Shown here in pieces: positions 1 through 10,400 of a DNA stretch of 49,443 nt. The number at the start of each line of letters is the position of its first letter. Positions within the stretch are counted from its first letter, which is position 1. The position numbers were made by a program, and so were the translations under genes. The notes under the pieces are model-generated. The model made no database searches, was not told the origin of the DNA, and was given only the letters and a program-made list of their open reading frames with translations. The stretch is from a virus. The stretch covers positions 1 to 49,443 of the IMG/VR virus record IMGVR_UViG_3300027872_000010; one strand, written 5' to 3'.

Positions 1-1
1 C

Positions 2-1975
2 GGGGCTGACACCCTCACGACGACCGTGGCCCCACAACTGACGGCTACGGCTGTAGCGTGGTCAATTTTTGATGCGACGACTCTGCTCTCCTCATCGACC
101 ATGGACTTCCAAACTTACGGTCCCACCTTCATTATGCCCAAGGGGAACTATACGGGAGGGGTGGAGCTGGTGAGTCGCAAGCACAACCTCCGGTCCTACG
201 TTCGATTTCGCACCATCTTTGCCTTGGGGACTGCCAACTCAGGACTACGGTACCACGTAGCTAATCTTCATATACCCACAACGGAGGGGTCATCCGGTCA
301 AACCAACCAGCTCCGCGGTGACAACGTTGACACGACGTGTCTGCTTTATTGGGGAATCCCCCATGTGGACGGCTACCGATTCTGGCGATCCTCAGGAGAC
401 TCAGCCACCTCGTCGGGGAACCAGGATAAGTACACTCTTGTCAAGCCGTTGTACCTGGTGGACCTATACCAGGAGAAGGGGGTCTACCAGCCTACGTCGG
501 CGGTATTCTTCCAGAGATTCGAGCACGCACCGGACGACGCCGAAACCGGAGGCTTTACTGGTACCACTACCTACTTTGAGGATGGGGGGTTGACGTCTCA
601 GACCCCATTCGATGCCCTCGATGAGACCTTCGGGGCCATGCCCCGGGCCAAGTTGATCGCCAACTATGCTGGCCTCCTGGTGGGAGTGACCGACATAGCA
701 GAGCCCTCAGTCTTTGATGGGGTCCAGGGCGAGTGGTCGGATGCAGACCAACGAACCGAGGAGCTGTTCTGGTCTCACGCTAGTAAGCTGGAGCCGGAGA
801 ACTTCCCGCCGGAGAATCGGTACCCGCCGGATGATCCGAGCGAGAAGTTCCTGGAGATTGAGGTAGCGGGGGACCACGCCTTTGCTATCTCTACAGCCTC
901 GGTCTACAAGATGTCCCGCTCGGGGTCCACCGTTGCTATGAACCGCATTCTCTCCCGATTAGGGGGTGTGTCGAGGAATGCCGCGACCGGTGTGGGAAAC
1001 ACCCTATTCATCGTCACGAAGGCAGGTGTAAAGTCCATCGACGGCAACACGGGAGCGGTCAAGTCCATCTCTGCCATGGACCGCATCATCATGGACGACG
1101 GGGAGTGGGCGGGATCCCTGGGCAGCGTTCACTTGCAGTACGATGCCACCATGGGCGTGCTGGTGTTCTTGAACACTACCGAGAAGGAGTGCTTCCTGCT
1201 CTGGGAGGCCACTGGAGCTGTCACTCGCGTGACGGACTGCCCGTGGGTGTTCCTGGCGGGTGGCAACGACGTGTTGACCGACGGGTCCCAGCGAGCCTAC
1301 TTCATCCTCAGTACCGGGGTGGTCCACTGCATCGACGGGGCCCGTACCATGGGCAAGAGGTCCATGTGCGGGACCACGGCCCTTGAGACCGTCAACGGTA
1401 CCTGCACGACTGCCTCTGCTACTCAGATCATCGACACCGCCGCGACGTTCCCGGTCAACTGTGTGGGCCACCAGGTCTACATCCAGAATGGGGACATGAA
1501 GGGGGACAACGTGGTGATTGCCACGCGGAACAGTGCCACAGTGATTACTGTGACCGGTCTCTCTGAGTCCACTGCCACGACGACCCGGTACTCCGTGGCC
1601 CCTGTAGTCACAGAGCTGGTGTTCCAGCAACTAGGGCAGTCGGGCGGGGATGCAGAGAAGGATGGTATTGACCCCTTTGTGCGAAAGATCACGTCTTCCA
1701 TGTCCGTGGCCTTCTCGGACCTGGGCGGTGAGACCAGCTCGGGTGACACCAATGCCTTCGTCCGCATGGGTGCCTGGCGGAACCGTATTCGCCTGCTGGA
1801 GGTGGAGGAGGCGATCGACATCATCCCCGACAAGTGCTTGGCTCGAATCAACGTCCACGATGTGCGTGTGTACCCCAGCTTGAGATTTCTCGGTGGGAAT
1901 TTAGACTTTGAGATCCAGGCTGTACTGATCCACGGTCAGAAGACAGCCTCTGAGGCCCAGAGCAGACAGTCTTGA
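2..1975 (+). CDS. Tail protein, 5' truncated (nozzle/tail tubular B-like?)
   Basis: The reading frame is open from base 2, so the gene starts before the window; the first in-window start codon (GTG at 26) is probably internal. About 657 residues are visible. They are rich in beta-strand-like segments and Gly/Thr, with no signal peptide or catalytic motif that I recognise. The C-terminal part (a segment about an Arg-rich exterior, then a short strand-rich end) resembles the general build of T7 gp12-like tail nozzle proteins. The position just before the internal virion genes supports this. The assignment rests mainly on gene order and is tentative; a tail hub or other large virion protein is equally possible. 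The gene ends at TGA 30 bases before a separate promoter-like site and the next gene. A near copy of the dispersed 13-bp motif lies at about 947-960. Confidence 0.5.
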   Translation, partial: GADTLTTTVAPQLTATAVAWSIFDATTLLSSSTMDFQTYGPTFIMPKGNYTGGVELVSRKHNLRSYVRFRTIFALGTANSGLRYHVANLHIPTTEGSSGQTNQLRGDNVDTTCLLYWGIPHVDGYRFWRSSGDSATSSGNQDKYTLVKPLYLVDLYQEKGVYQPTSAVFFQRFEHAPDDAETGGFTGTTTYFEDGGLTSQTPFDALDETFGAMPRAKLIANYAGLLVGVTDIAEPSVFDGVQGEWSDADQRTEELFWSHASKLEPENFPPENRYPPDDPSEKFLEIEVAGDHAFAISTASVYKMSRSGSTVAMNRILSRLGGVSRNAATGVGNTLFIVTKAGVKSIDGNTGAVKSISAMDRIIMDDGEWAGSLGSVHLQYDATMGVLVFLNTTEKECFLLWEATGAVTRVTDCPWVFLAGGNDVLTDGSQRAYFILSTGVVHCIDGARTMGKRSMCGTTALETVNGTCTTASATQIIDTAATFPVNCVGHQVYIQNGDMKGDNVVIATRNSATVITVTGLSESTATTTRYSVAPVVTELVFQQLGQSGGDAEKDGIDPFVRKITSSMSVAFSDLGGETSSGDTNAFVRMGAWRNRIRLLEVEEAIDIIPDKCLARINVHDVRVYPSLRFLGGNLDFEIQAVLIHGQKTASEAQSRQS

Positions 1976-2000
1976 CTCTGGCTGGATTTTGTGCTACAAT
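1972..2000 (+). promoter_or_regulatory. Sigma70-type promoter for virion operon
   Basis: TTGACT at 1972-1977, 17-bp spacer, TACAAT at 1995-2000. The predicted start near 2006 leaves a leader of under 10 nt before the ATG at 2015, just keeping the GAGGA ribosome site. The -35 overlaps the stop of the preceding gene. Confidence 0.6.
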
Positions 2001-2014
2001 AGGCTGAGGATTCT

Positions 2015-3538
2015 ATGGCTACAACAACCGCAAGTACCCTGACCGCTATCCGCCGGCGGGGCATCAACAAGGCCCAGGCGAGTCAGTCTGGCCTTCAGGA
2101 CATAGAGCAAGCCAAGGCGGAGGCCACGACCGCGGCCGTGCAGGAGGCACCCGGCGGCACCACCCCCTACAAGGGCTCAGCCCAAGAGAAGGCAGCCCAG
2201 GAGCAGCAGACAGGCCCTAGTCCTACCACTGTCCAGCCAGGGACCGACTACGGGGCTCCCGACAAGAGCCAAGCCGGACCCGTTCCTGAGACCACCCCCA
2301 CCCAGGCACCAGAGACCGGTTCTGGTCCCGGAGGCCGGCGGACGTTTTACGACTGGCTGAAGGACCTCGGAAAGGACAGCGGGTCTGGGACCCCAACCGA
2401 CCCTAACTCCCCCACCACAGGGTCAGGTGCTGTCGGGGCATCCGGTGCTCCTACTGGGCAAGGTGCTGCCGGGTCAGTCGGGCAGTTGGGTCCAGGCGGC
2501 ACTCCCGCCGAGAGCGGACCGCTGCTGGATCGAACGGTAGCCGCGGCAGACGATGTTGCATCCACCGGGAAACGGGACGTTGAACGGGGCCAGACGGCGG
2601 CCGATAAGGCCACAGAGGACGCCAAGGCTGAGTCGGATGAGATGAAGCTGGGGCAGGGGGAGAACGTGGACGCCCTCGACACAGCCAGTGCGAATGCTAC
2701 CGCGGGCGATCTCGACAATCAGGCCCTGATTGAGACCACCCGTGACAGAATCGCTACACTCCCTGAGGACGTGCAGACCGCGTTCGACGACAACAAAGGG
2801 GACATGGATGATGCAATTGATGCTGGTCGTGCCGGGATCGACACGCGGGAGTCCGACGCCCTGGGTAAGGTCATGGATGGGAGGGCCGGAGCAATGGACG
2901 CCGCCGTGGCTTCTATCCACGGTGCCCTTCGCAATCAGATGTCCCAGATTGACGCCCAGGTGCAGCAGGGCACCCTAAGCCCGTCGCAAGCCACGGCTAT
3001 GAAGGCCAAGATTCGGATGGGCGGGTCCATGCAGCTCAGTGCTGCCATTGGACAGACAACGCTCGCGTTTAACAAGCTGGAAGCCGACGTGGCGACATCT
3101 TTTGGGAACATGTTCACGACGTTCGAGACAAATGCCACCAACGCCGAGGCACAGTTCGGGGCCGCCGCGGCCGGTGCTGTTGGTCAGGCCAACATAGCTA
3201 AGGGCGAACTTAACAACGCCCTGACTGCCATGTCCGCCCAGTCCAGGGCCACCCGGGACGCCACGATCTCAAACAACCTTGCAACGAGGTCCACATTCGT
3301 CAACAACAACGACGCCCACAACATGGCCATGCTGGACCACACCGACGACGAGGTTATCCTGGCCCAGCCCTCGGCGATCAACTCCTACACATCCTACGCC
3401 GATACGTTTAGCACTCTAACGAAGACGGAGCACGGCCAGGCTATGCTAGAGCTGATGAAGGATAACGCAGATCTGACCGCTATGTTCGGCGGGTTCAACA
3501 TCGCATTCGAGCTAGCGAAAGGTCTAGCAGGGGGTTAA
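2015..3538 (+). CDS. Virion structural protein, Pro/Gly-rich head and helical body
   Basis: 507 residues with two halves. Residues about 40-170 are low in complexity (Pro, Gly, Ser, Thr, Gln) and look disordered, except for a short conserved-looking piece with FYDWLKDLGK. From about residue 180 the protein is Ala-rich and helical with heptad-like spacing. There is no signal peptide or enzyme motif. It starts the run of genes between the tail protein and the 1076-residue protein, the usual place of internal virion/ejection proteins in podoviruses. ATG 2015 follows GAGGA with 6-nt spacing. The next gene begins at the base after its stop. I do not recognise the family; the virion role is inferred from context. 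Confidence 0.6.
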   Translation: MATTTASTLTAIRRRGINKAQASQSGLQDIEQAKAEATTAAVQEAPGGTTPYKGSAQEKAAQEQQTGPSPTTVQPGTDYGAPDKSQAGPVPETTPTQAPETGSGPGGRRTFYDWLKDLGKDSGSGTPTDPNSPTTGSGAVGASGAPTGQGAAGSVGQLGPGGTPAESGPLLDRTVAAADDVASTGKRDVERGQTAADKATEDAKAESDEMKLGQGENVDALDTASANATAGDLDNQALIETTRDRIATLPEDVQTAFDDNKGDMDDAIDAGRAGIDTRESDALGKVMDGRAGAMDAAVASIHGALRNQMSQIDAQVQQGTLSPSQATAMKAKIRMGGSMQLSAAIGQTTLAFNKLEADVATSFGNMFTTFETNATNAEAQFGAAAAGAVGQANIAKGELNNALTAMSAQSRATRDATISNNLATRSTFVNNNDAHNMAMLDHTDDEVILAQPSAINSYTSYADTFSTLTKTEHGQAMLELMKDNADLTAMFGGFNIAFELAKGLAGG

Positions 3539-5719
3539 ATGGCAGGACCACAGCAGATTCCTTTGATGCAAAGTCGTGGCGGGGGTGGTGGAGGAAGTCC
3601 CGACCTCGCACGGGTGGCCATCGCCAACTTCATCACTGACCAGAACACGGCTCAGCAGAAGATGATGAAGAACTTCACGCAGCTCCAAGAGCAGCAGGCC
3701 GCAGCTGCCAGGCAGGACGCTGCCCAGATGACCGGTGCCATGAATCGGGTGGCTTCTCAGGCTGACGAGAAGAAGGTTCGCCAGGAGGCCTTGGGAGAGA
3801 AATACAAAGACCGTGAACACGCCGAGGAGTACGCCGAGTGGACCAAGCGGTTTGATGCACAGGCAAAGCAGGACTTCGCTGTGACCCAGACTCGTATTGG
3901 GGAGCAGATGGCCGCGGGGCGAGACTTCCTCAAGAGGATGGATGTCAACCGGCGAGACTTCGGGGACAAGATCAAAGCACATCGGGCCTACCTGTTTGAC
4001 CCGGGGAACCAAGAGTACTGGCTCAACACTCCCGGTGGCATGGACAGGTTGGAGTCCATGCAACGGCGGCTGCGTGCGGCCGATGCGTTCCACGAGTCCG
4101 ACTTCCAGTCCAAGTACACGTCCCAGGTGTCCCGACTGATGTCCGAAGTGCACGAGCAGATTCAATCGGGAGAGAGTCACACCGACCTCACCGCTCTGTA
4201 CGATGCCAAGCCCTCGTCGCTGTCCCGGGAACTGGACGGCCCAGACCATGATGATGGGGACTGGACGGAGGATGAGTTGCGAGAGCTGCACCACTCCGGT
4301 GGCTACCCGCCCGGGGGGCTGTTCGGGCGTGACCCTGATGACCCTTCCCTCAAAAAGTACAAGAGCTTCAACCCAATCGACTATGCGACCGGAATGCAAC
4401 TGCTCCAGGACGAGCAGGCCTTCGCAACCCTCACTCATGCCAAGTACCAGGATGACTACGTGGTTGCCATGATGCAGGGCATCGCTGACCGGAGTGAGGT
4501 TCACGCGAAGATTCGGAAGAATGACCAGAGTGACTTCAACCTCATAGCCGACACAGCTGAGGCGGCGGTCTATGCCGGCACCGTAGCCGTGGTCCAGGAC
4601 CTGCACTCGGGGAAACTCTCTCCCGATACAATCCATTCTCAGTTGTTGCTCAAGTCAGGGAGTTTTGCCGAGCCCAACATGCGGAGTGCCTTGGCCTTGA
4701 AGGTCGTGGAGTCTACGTTCGAGTCGGTCGCCGGGCCGGGTGGGGATGGCCTCCTGAAGAAGCTGGACCAGATCCTTGACGGCACGGGGGACGAGGGGCT
4801 GTGGGATACCGAGGTGGAGTTGGGGTTGGCGTTTGCGGTACGCAACCGTCTGCTCCATGTGCGGCAACAGCTGAAGAGTGTGGTGACTGTTCCCACGGAT
4901 GCGTCAGGTAAGGCGACGTCCACCTCACTGTCTACGGCTATGGGGGAGTCCATCCTCAAGCGTCCGGACAGTCCGGAACAGCGTAACTTTCTCAGGGCCC
5001 TGGCGATGCAGCCGGGGGACGAGGCTAGGGGTGAGCTGCTGGAGCCCATAAAACGCCCGTTCGGTCGTGATCTGGACGTGGCATCGGGACACAGGATCCA
5101 CAAGGGTGTGGACCGGATGTTCGGTGAGGCGATTCAGAAGGTAAACCACCTACTGGACATTGTGGAAGGCCAGCCCGCGATGAAAGGTTACAACGCCGAG
5201 GTGGGGGACGTGGCTCGCCGACAAGATGCGTACGTGGCGTCATACCTCTCCGACAAACCTGGCGAGTCTCTCAGTCCGAGGGGACCAGACGAGAAGGAGT
5301 CGGAGTTTGAGACACGGGCCTCGGAGTTTCGTATGGAGGCCCTCGGGAACGTCACCGATGAGCAGAAGCGGTCTACGTTTGGGGATGCCCCGAAGGAATT
5401 CGACGTCGAGCGAGACAAGCTGAAGATGGCAGTCAAGCTGTCTCCGCTCCAGGCCTACGTACAACTGGTGGGTGACCATACGGACAAGCCAGAGTTGCTG
5501 GCAGCCCTGATCTCAGGGGACTACGACAATGCCGAGCCTGAGTTCCCCAAGCTGAGGGGTGCGACCAGGCCACAGATGGAGCAGGCCCTGAAGAACTATG
5601 CGGGGTCGGCTGCGAAGAGGCGAGAGCAGATCAAGACCGAGTTGAAGCGTCGTCGTGATGAGCATGGTCGGAAGCAGAAGGCCGAACCAGGGAAGACTAA
5701 GGTCCCAGAGGCGGTGTAA
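3539..5719 (+). CDS. Internal virion protein-like, helical
   Basis: 726 residues, mostly alpha-helical and highly charged. After a Gly-rich segment (residues about 15-22) there is a long coiled-coil-like region with many Gln, Glu, Lys and Ala residues (about 30-140). There is no transmembrane segment or enzyme motif. The Lys/Arg-rich C-terminus could bind DNA. It is directly abutted by the upstream gene (TAA then ATG) and followed by a small gene after 3 nt, so it is co-translated with its neighbours. Size, helicity and position fit an ejection/internal virion protein. Two exact copies of the dispersed 13-bp motif lie inside it in opposite orientations (4164-4177 and 4615-4628). Confidence 0.55.
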   Translation: MAGPQQIPLMQSRGGGGGGSPDLARVAIANFITDQNTAQQKMMKNFTQLQEQQAAAARQDAAQMTGAMNRVASQADEKKVRQEALGEKYKDREHAEEYAEWTKRFDAQAKQDFAVTQTRIGEQMAAGRDFLKRMDVNRRDFGDKIKAHRAYLFDPGNQEYWLNTPGGMDRLESMQRRLRAADAFHESDFQSKYTSQVSRLMSEVHEQIQSGESHTDLTALYDAKPSSLSRELDGPDHDDGDWTEDELRELHHSGGYPPGGLFGRDPDDPSLKKYKSFNPIDYATGMQLLQDEQAFATLTHAKYQDDYVVAMMQGIADRSEVHAKIRKNDQSDFNLIADTAEAAVYAGTVAVVQDLHSGKLSPDTIHSQLLLKSGSFAEPNMRSALALKVVESTFESVAGPGGDGLLKKLDQILDGTGDEGLWDTEVELGLAFAVRNRLLHVRQQLKSVVTVPTDASGKATSTSLSTAMGESILKRPDSPEQRNFLRALAMQPGDEARGELLEPIKRPFGRDLDVASGHRIHKGVDRMFGEAIQKVNHLLDIVEGQPAMKGYNAEVGDVARRQDAYVASYLSDKPGESLSPRGPDEKESEFETRASEFRMEALGNVTDEQKRSTFGDAPKEFDVERDKLKMAVKLSPLQAYVQLVGDHTDKPELLAALISGDYDNAEPEFPKLRGATRPQMEQALKNYAGSAAKRREQIKTELKRRRDEHGRKQKAEPGKTKVPEAV
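4164..4177 (+). repeat. Dispersed motif ATCGGGAGAGAGT, exact copy
   Basis: AATCGGGAGAGAGT inside the 726-residue virion gene, sense to it. One of ten exact copies in the window. Confidence 0.85.
4615..4628 (-). repeat. Dispersed motif, exact copy (reverse)
   Basis: Reads ACTCTCTCCCGATA on the + strand, antisense to the gene, where it encodes Leu-Ser-Pro-Asp. Confidence 0.85.
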
Positions 5720-5722
5720 GAT

Positions 5723-6136
5723 ATGGCAGTAATAGGACTGTTGGCGGGCATAGTGTCAATGTACGGGGCGAGTGCTATCATTGATAAGCTGGGTGGTGAC
5801 CCGGAAGGCGACGAGATGGCGGAGATCCAGAAGGATCAAGGGCTGCAAGCCGCACGAGCCCAGAGACCCCTGCACCGTCTGGAGAAGGGCACCATGGAGG
5901 ACGAGAAGGAGCTGGAGGCCAGTCAGAGGCAGATGTCGTCCGCAAGCATCGGTGCCCAGCAAGCCCGACTCGGTCGCCGCGGTGCAGGACCTAGTGACAT
6001 GCTGGATCAGATTGCTGCCCAGATGGGTACCACGGCTGAGGAGCTGAGTGCGAAACTCTCTCCCGAGCGAGCCGGTGACCTGTCCAACACGAGCCGGATT
6101 GCCTTCGGGCGTTCGGCGAAGAGAGTGAAAGGCTAG
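5723..6136 (+). CDS. Small virion-associated protein with N-terminal hydrophobic segment
   Basis: 137 residues. The N-terminus (residues 2-20, VIGLLAGIVSMYGASAII) is hydrophobic, short for a transmembrane helix, and is followed by a charged, Gln-rich helical region. No family is recognised. It lies between two putative internal virion genes, 3 nt after one and 6 nt before the next, so it is very likely co-expressed with them. A membrane-inserting ejection protein is plausible but unproven. A near copy of the dispersed motif (one core base changed) is at 6055-6068, again encoding Leu-Ser-Pro. Confidence 0.55.
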   Translation: MAVIGLLAGIVSMYGASAIIDKLGGDPEGDEMAEIQKDQGLQAARAQRPLHRLEKGTMEDEKELEASQRQMSSASIGAQQARLGRRGAGPSDMLDQIAAQMGTTAEELSAKLSPERAGDLSNTSRIAFGRSAKRVKG

Positions 6137-6142
6137 GACACC

Positions 6143-7423
6143 ATGCCGCCAGAACTTACCGCTCCTGTGGATTTTGATCTCGCCGGACAGCTCCGAGCCA
6201 GCGGGGCCTTGCCTTTGGCCGGGGTGGAGATGGCAGCCCCTGCGGTGAGTGCAGCGAGCGAGGGGTTCGTGGACTCTATGACCCTGGTACAGAGGACAGG
6301 GGACCAGTGGTTTAGGGGGGCGACGGAGGCCGAGCGTGTGGAGACCTTCCGGGCGTGGGTGAAGCGGAGCGGCGGATCGAAGTCCTTGATGCAAATGCTG
6401 GAGGGGGAATCGGGAGAGAGAATTCTCCGAGCCACACCGAATAAGATCCCCCGAGCGGTCCTTGCCGCAGCGGGCGGTCCCCGGAGTACGGCGACGTTCA
6501 CTCGCTTACACCAGATGATGAGGCAGGTCAAATCAGGAGGGGCTTCTCCGAAGAATGTGGAATGGCTGTTCAACCTTTCTCTCAAGGAAGGCAAGAAGGC
6601 CGGTCTCACGGCCAACACCCTGGACGCTATGCGACGCATGGGTCCTGAGAGACTCTACCGTCGCGGTGCCGTGAACGTCGCCCGCGTATACGACAAGCTC
6701 ACCCAGGACTCTGCTGCGAGGAAGCTCCTGCGGTGGGGGATGGGCGGAGGGGCGGCGGCGAAAGCCGGTGGGTCTGGTTCCTTGGGGGCGGGGCTGAGTC
6801 AGAATCTGACCAAAGATATTCGGTCCCAGTTGGATGCTATGGATGCAGTGGCGAAGGAGGCGGGCATTGGTGAGAGGATCGGTGCAGCTGAGGGGGTGGT
6901 TGGCAAGACCAAAGCCGGGGCCCGGGCCGTGGTTGGCAAGGCCAAAGGTGCCCTCCGCGGTGCGGCTCCCGTCGCCGGCGAGGCAGGCATCGCGTCCGAG
7001 TTAGGGGCCGCCGGGGCCAAGGGTCTGGGGAAGCTGTCCAAGCTGGGTCGAGCTGCTGGTAGTGTCGGGGGAGTCCTTGGAGGAGCGTTCCTTGCGAAAG
7101 ACGTGTACGACTCATTGATCGGCAAGTCCAAGAGGGCCCGTGCTATGAGGGATGCGTCTCGTGAGGGAGCTACGCCTTCGGTATCCCGGGAGTTGATGCT
7201 GGACATCTTGGATAAGAGGGCGGACCTCCAGGCACGACGGGCACAGTTGGCCCAGAACCCGGACATCATGCAGAGTATGGTGCAAGCCATTGGGGGGAAC
7301 CGCCCCAAGACACTGACGGGTAGTGAGGCGGGCTTTGGTGTTGATGCCGGCCCGAGTGCCATGTCTCCGGATGAGATGGAGGAACGGCTCAATCAGGTGC
7401 TCGGTCAGATGCGTGGCCGGTAA
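6143..7423 (+). CDS. Ala/Gly-rich internal virion protein-like
   Basis: 426 residues. The N-terminal 190 residues are globular and helical. Residues about 195-330 are strongly Ala/Gly-rich with repeated KAG/KGA steps and end in a glycine-zipper-like stretch (about 300-320) before a charged helix. That pattern suggests membrane interaction or membrane-pore formation during DNA ejection, as for T7-type internal core proteins. This is an inference from composition and position only. The C-terminal 100 residues are charged and helical. A near copy of the 13-bp motif lies at 6408-6421. The gene is followed after 9 nt by the 1076-residue gene. Confidence 0.5.
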   Translation: MPPELTAPVDFDLAGQLRASGALPLAGVEMAAPAVSAASEGFVDSMTLVQRTGDQWFRGATEAERVETFRAWVKRSGGSKSLMQMLEGESGERILRATPNKIPRAVLAAAGGPRSTATFTRLHQMMRQVKSGGASPKNVEWLFNLSLKEGKKAGLTANTLDAMRRMGPERLYRRGAVNVARVYDKLTQDSAARKLLRWGMGGGAAAKAGGSGSLGAGLSQNLTKDIRSQLDAMDAVAKEAGIGERIGAAEGVVGKTKAGARAVVGKAKGALRGAAPVAGEAGIASELGAAGAKGLGKLSKLGRAAGSVGGVLGGAFLAKDVYDSLIGKSKRARAMRDASREGATPSVSRELMLDILDKRADLQARRAQLAQNPDIMQSMVQAIGGNRPKTLTGSEAGFGVDAGPSAMSPDEMEERLNQVLGQMRGR

Positions 7424-7432
7424 GGGGGGGTA

Positions 7433-10400
7433 GTGCCCGAGCGACGACCCATGACGGGGGAGATCGGTCTTCTGGAGAGGCCTGGCCAGGCCACCCAGAA
7501 TCTGATGTTGGGCGACCTGCCCGCCGGGTTCCAGGCGATGTTCCAGCCCGGGGACCTGCTTCCACAAGAGCGGGATGCCTTCCTCAAGAAGCACGGTCTG
7601 GACAAGAGTGTCTGGGCTCCTGTCTTTCGGTTGATGACCAACCCCCTTCTCATTGTGTCCCTGGCTGCGGGGTTCAAGTTCCCTGTTGCCAGTGCGAAGA
7701 ACATGTTCAAGGTGAAGAATGCCGTTGCCGGGATGACCAAGAGGTTCCCGATCCTGGGACGGCTGTCCTCGATGCAGGGTCTGTACCGTGGAACGAAGGT
7801 TGCCGACGACTACACGGACGTGGTAACGAACATCCACCTGTACCGGACCGAGTTCAATGAGAAGATGTCGGGTCTCCTGCGGACCTTCCGCAGCCAGGCC
7901 GGCAAGACGCCCTCGTCACAGGAGCAGATGATGATCTCCTCTTGGCTGGATGGGCTGCACCGCCCACTCCGCGGCTGGGAGGGTACCAACGGAGTCCTCA
8001 CCATGGGCAAAGGGGCGACCCGGGTGAATGTGCCCTCGGTGGGCACGCTGATGCCCGATCTGGAAGCCCACATGGGTCGCCCCCTCCTCCAGTTGGCCAA
8101 GGGGACACGCGAGGTCTTTGACGACATGTGGACGAAGACCTTCGGCAGTCCCAAGAACCGGGAGTCGATTCGTCGGGCGATGGGACGCATGAAGGGCGGG
8201 CAGGATGAGCTGACCGATGTGTGGAGGGAATATCTGCAAAACCCCCGTAAGATCGAACACTACTACCCCCACCGGTTGATGACCACGGAGGCTGACTTCC
8301 TGGCCATGTTCAAGAACATGACCTCCGAGAAGCAAGCTGTCGGTGCCGCTGCCCGCAAGACTGTACGGTGGGTGGGACCTGAGAGCCACACCCGACGCAG
8401 TGCCTTGATGCCCAGCCTGGTGGAGCTGGACGATCTCTCCCGATTGAAACCCGGTGTAGTGGATAAGGCACAGTTGGAGCGGTTGAAGGAGGTCGCCAAG
8501 TACAGGATCGTAGCGGACGCCGGAGGGCAGGGCAAGCTGACCGTGCGGTCCATGCAGAAGCTGAAAGAATCCTCCTACGAGAACATCGTGAGTGACTGGC
8601 GTGGGCTGATGTCGGAGCAGGAAGCGATCAGTTTCAGGGGTTCTATGGAGGCGGCCCAGCCCAAGCAGTATTCTCTGAAGCTAATGGACACCTTCAACAG
8701 TTACTCCCAGTCGATGGGCAGCACCTTCGGGTGGACTGTCATGGGCGGGGGTGAGAAGTTGCAGCAGCACGTCCGTACCCTCAAGGGGTTGGGTGCGAGT
8801 GGTGTAGAAGGGGCTCCGTACGCGAAGATGCGGGCGGAGATGCTGGAGAACACCTACATCCCCCTGGCCCTGGGTCGGGGCACCTTCAAGAATGCTCTCA
8901 AGTCCCAGGCCTGGGAACAGAACATGTACAAGCTGGCCTCCTGGGTCCGGACTCCTAAGGTGAGGGGGGTGTTGGGTGAGGACCTGGCTAAGACCATGCA
9001 CGGGCACCTGACCAATGCTCGGAGTGCCTTCTCCTATGTCAACCTGAGTCAGAAGGCAGCCGGCTACTTCTACCTATCCACCCTTGGACTGAACCCCGCG
9101 TCTGCCCTGAAGAACGTGCTTCAGTTGGTGTTGACGACTGGGCCGACCCTTGGGTACAAGACCACGGCCATGGGCCTGAGTGCGGCGATGAAGAAGTCCC
9201 ACAAGTACTTCGCCTCCCGCTTTGGTGCCCAGAAGCTGTCGCACGAGGAGGCCATTCGGTCTGCGTACCCTGCCTTCGGGAAGTCGGGTGCGGCGGCTGC
9301 CCCCATCACCGACGAGGTCATGGAGAACTCCCTCAAGAACATCGCGGGGATACAGAGCCTGGCCCCGGGCAAGCTCGTCAGCACACAAAAGAAGATCAGC
9401 TCGGCGATGATGTCCCTGTTCACAGCGACGGAGACCACGAACCGTCTGGCCACCTGGGAGGGGGCCCTGATACATGCCAAGCGATCTAAGATGCCCACGG
9501 AGATGGCCCACAAGTTTGCCACCAAGGTCGTCGCCGAGACCCAGTTCCTCACCGGTCCACAGAACACCCCCTACCTGTTGGCAGGAGTCAACCCGTTGGT
9601 ACGGCAGCTCGGTCAGTTCCCGCTGCGGTTCCTTGAGTTCGCCACACACACCGCCTGGAATCTTGGGTCCGCGGAGTCATCCCTCATCCTGGGCAAGAAC
9701 CCGGGAACCTTCGCCCGCATGATTGCGGGTTCGATCATCGCCCTGGAGGCAGGACGGGAAGTGGGTGTGGATGCGGGTGACGCTCTGCTGACCGGGGCCA
9801 TACCCTCGTTCCAGAAATCCCGGGAAGGCGATCCCTTCGGGGGGTTTCCAATCGTCCCCCCGGCACTCCAGTTGGGAGGGGCCGTAGCAACGGGTCTGGC
9901 CACTCAAGACTTCTCAGCCCTGGTGAGGGCTACCCCCTTGGCGGTGCCGGGTGGGATCGCAGCGATGCGGGTAGCCGGGATCATGCCGGCGGACGTTGTG
10001 GGCGAGACCGTCGCCGAGACGGGGGTGCAGTTGTCCAGGTTTGTCGGGAGAGGGTACGCGGACTACCAGAACCCGTCGCCCGATGGGAGGATTCCTGTGT
10101 ACACTCCGCAGCGAACCCTCAAAGGATTTTATACCCGGTGGGAGATACTAGCCCAGGGCCTGGGCATAAGGCAGGGGGACAAGGTACGAGAGGAAAACCT
10201 TATGCGAACGATCATCAAAGGGAGGGAGCAGATCCAGGAGTCGAGGAAGGACTACCTGGATGCCCGTCTTCGTAACGATGCGACCGATGCCCGCTCAGTA
10301 GCCGAGAGGTTCCAAATCCAGTTTGGATTCCCCCTCCCGGTGACTGAGCAGGACATCGAGGGGATGCAGCTTAGAAGGAGGGTGTCCCGTTTGGAGCGTC

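Noticed and set aside
3524-4636. 370-residue - strand frame opposite the 726-residue virion gene
   Set aside because: Composition is that of a reversed codon frame and it has no ribosome site or neighbours on that strand.
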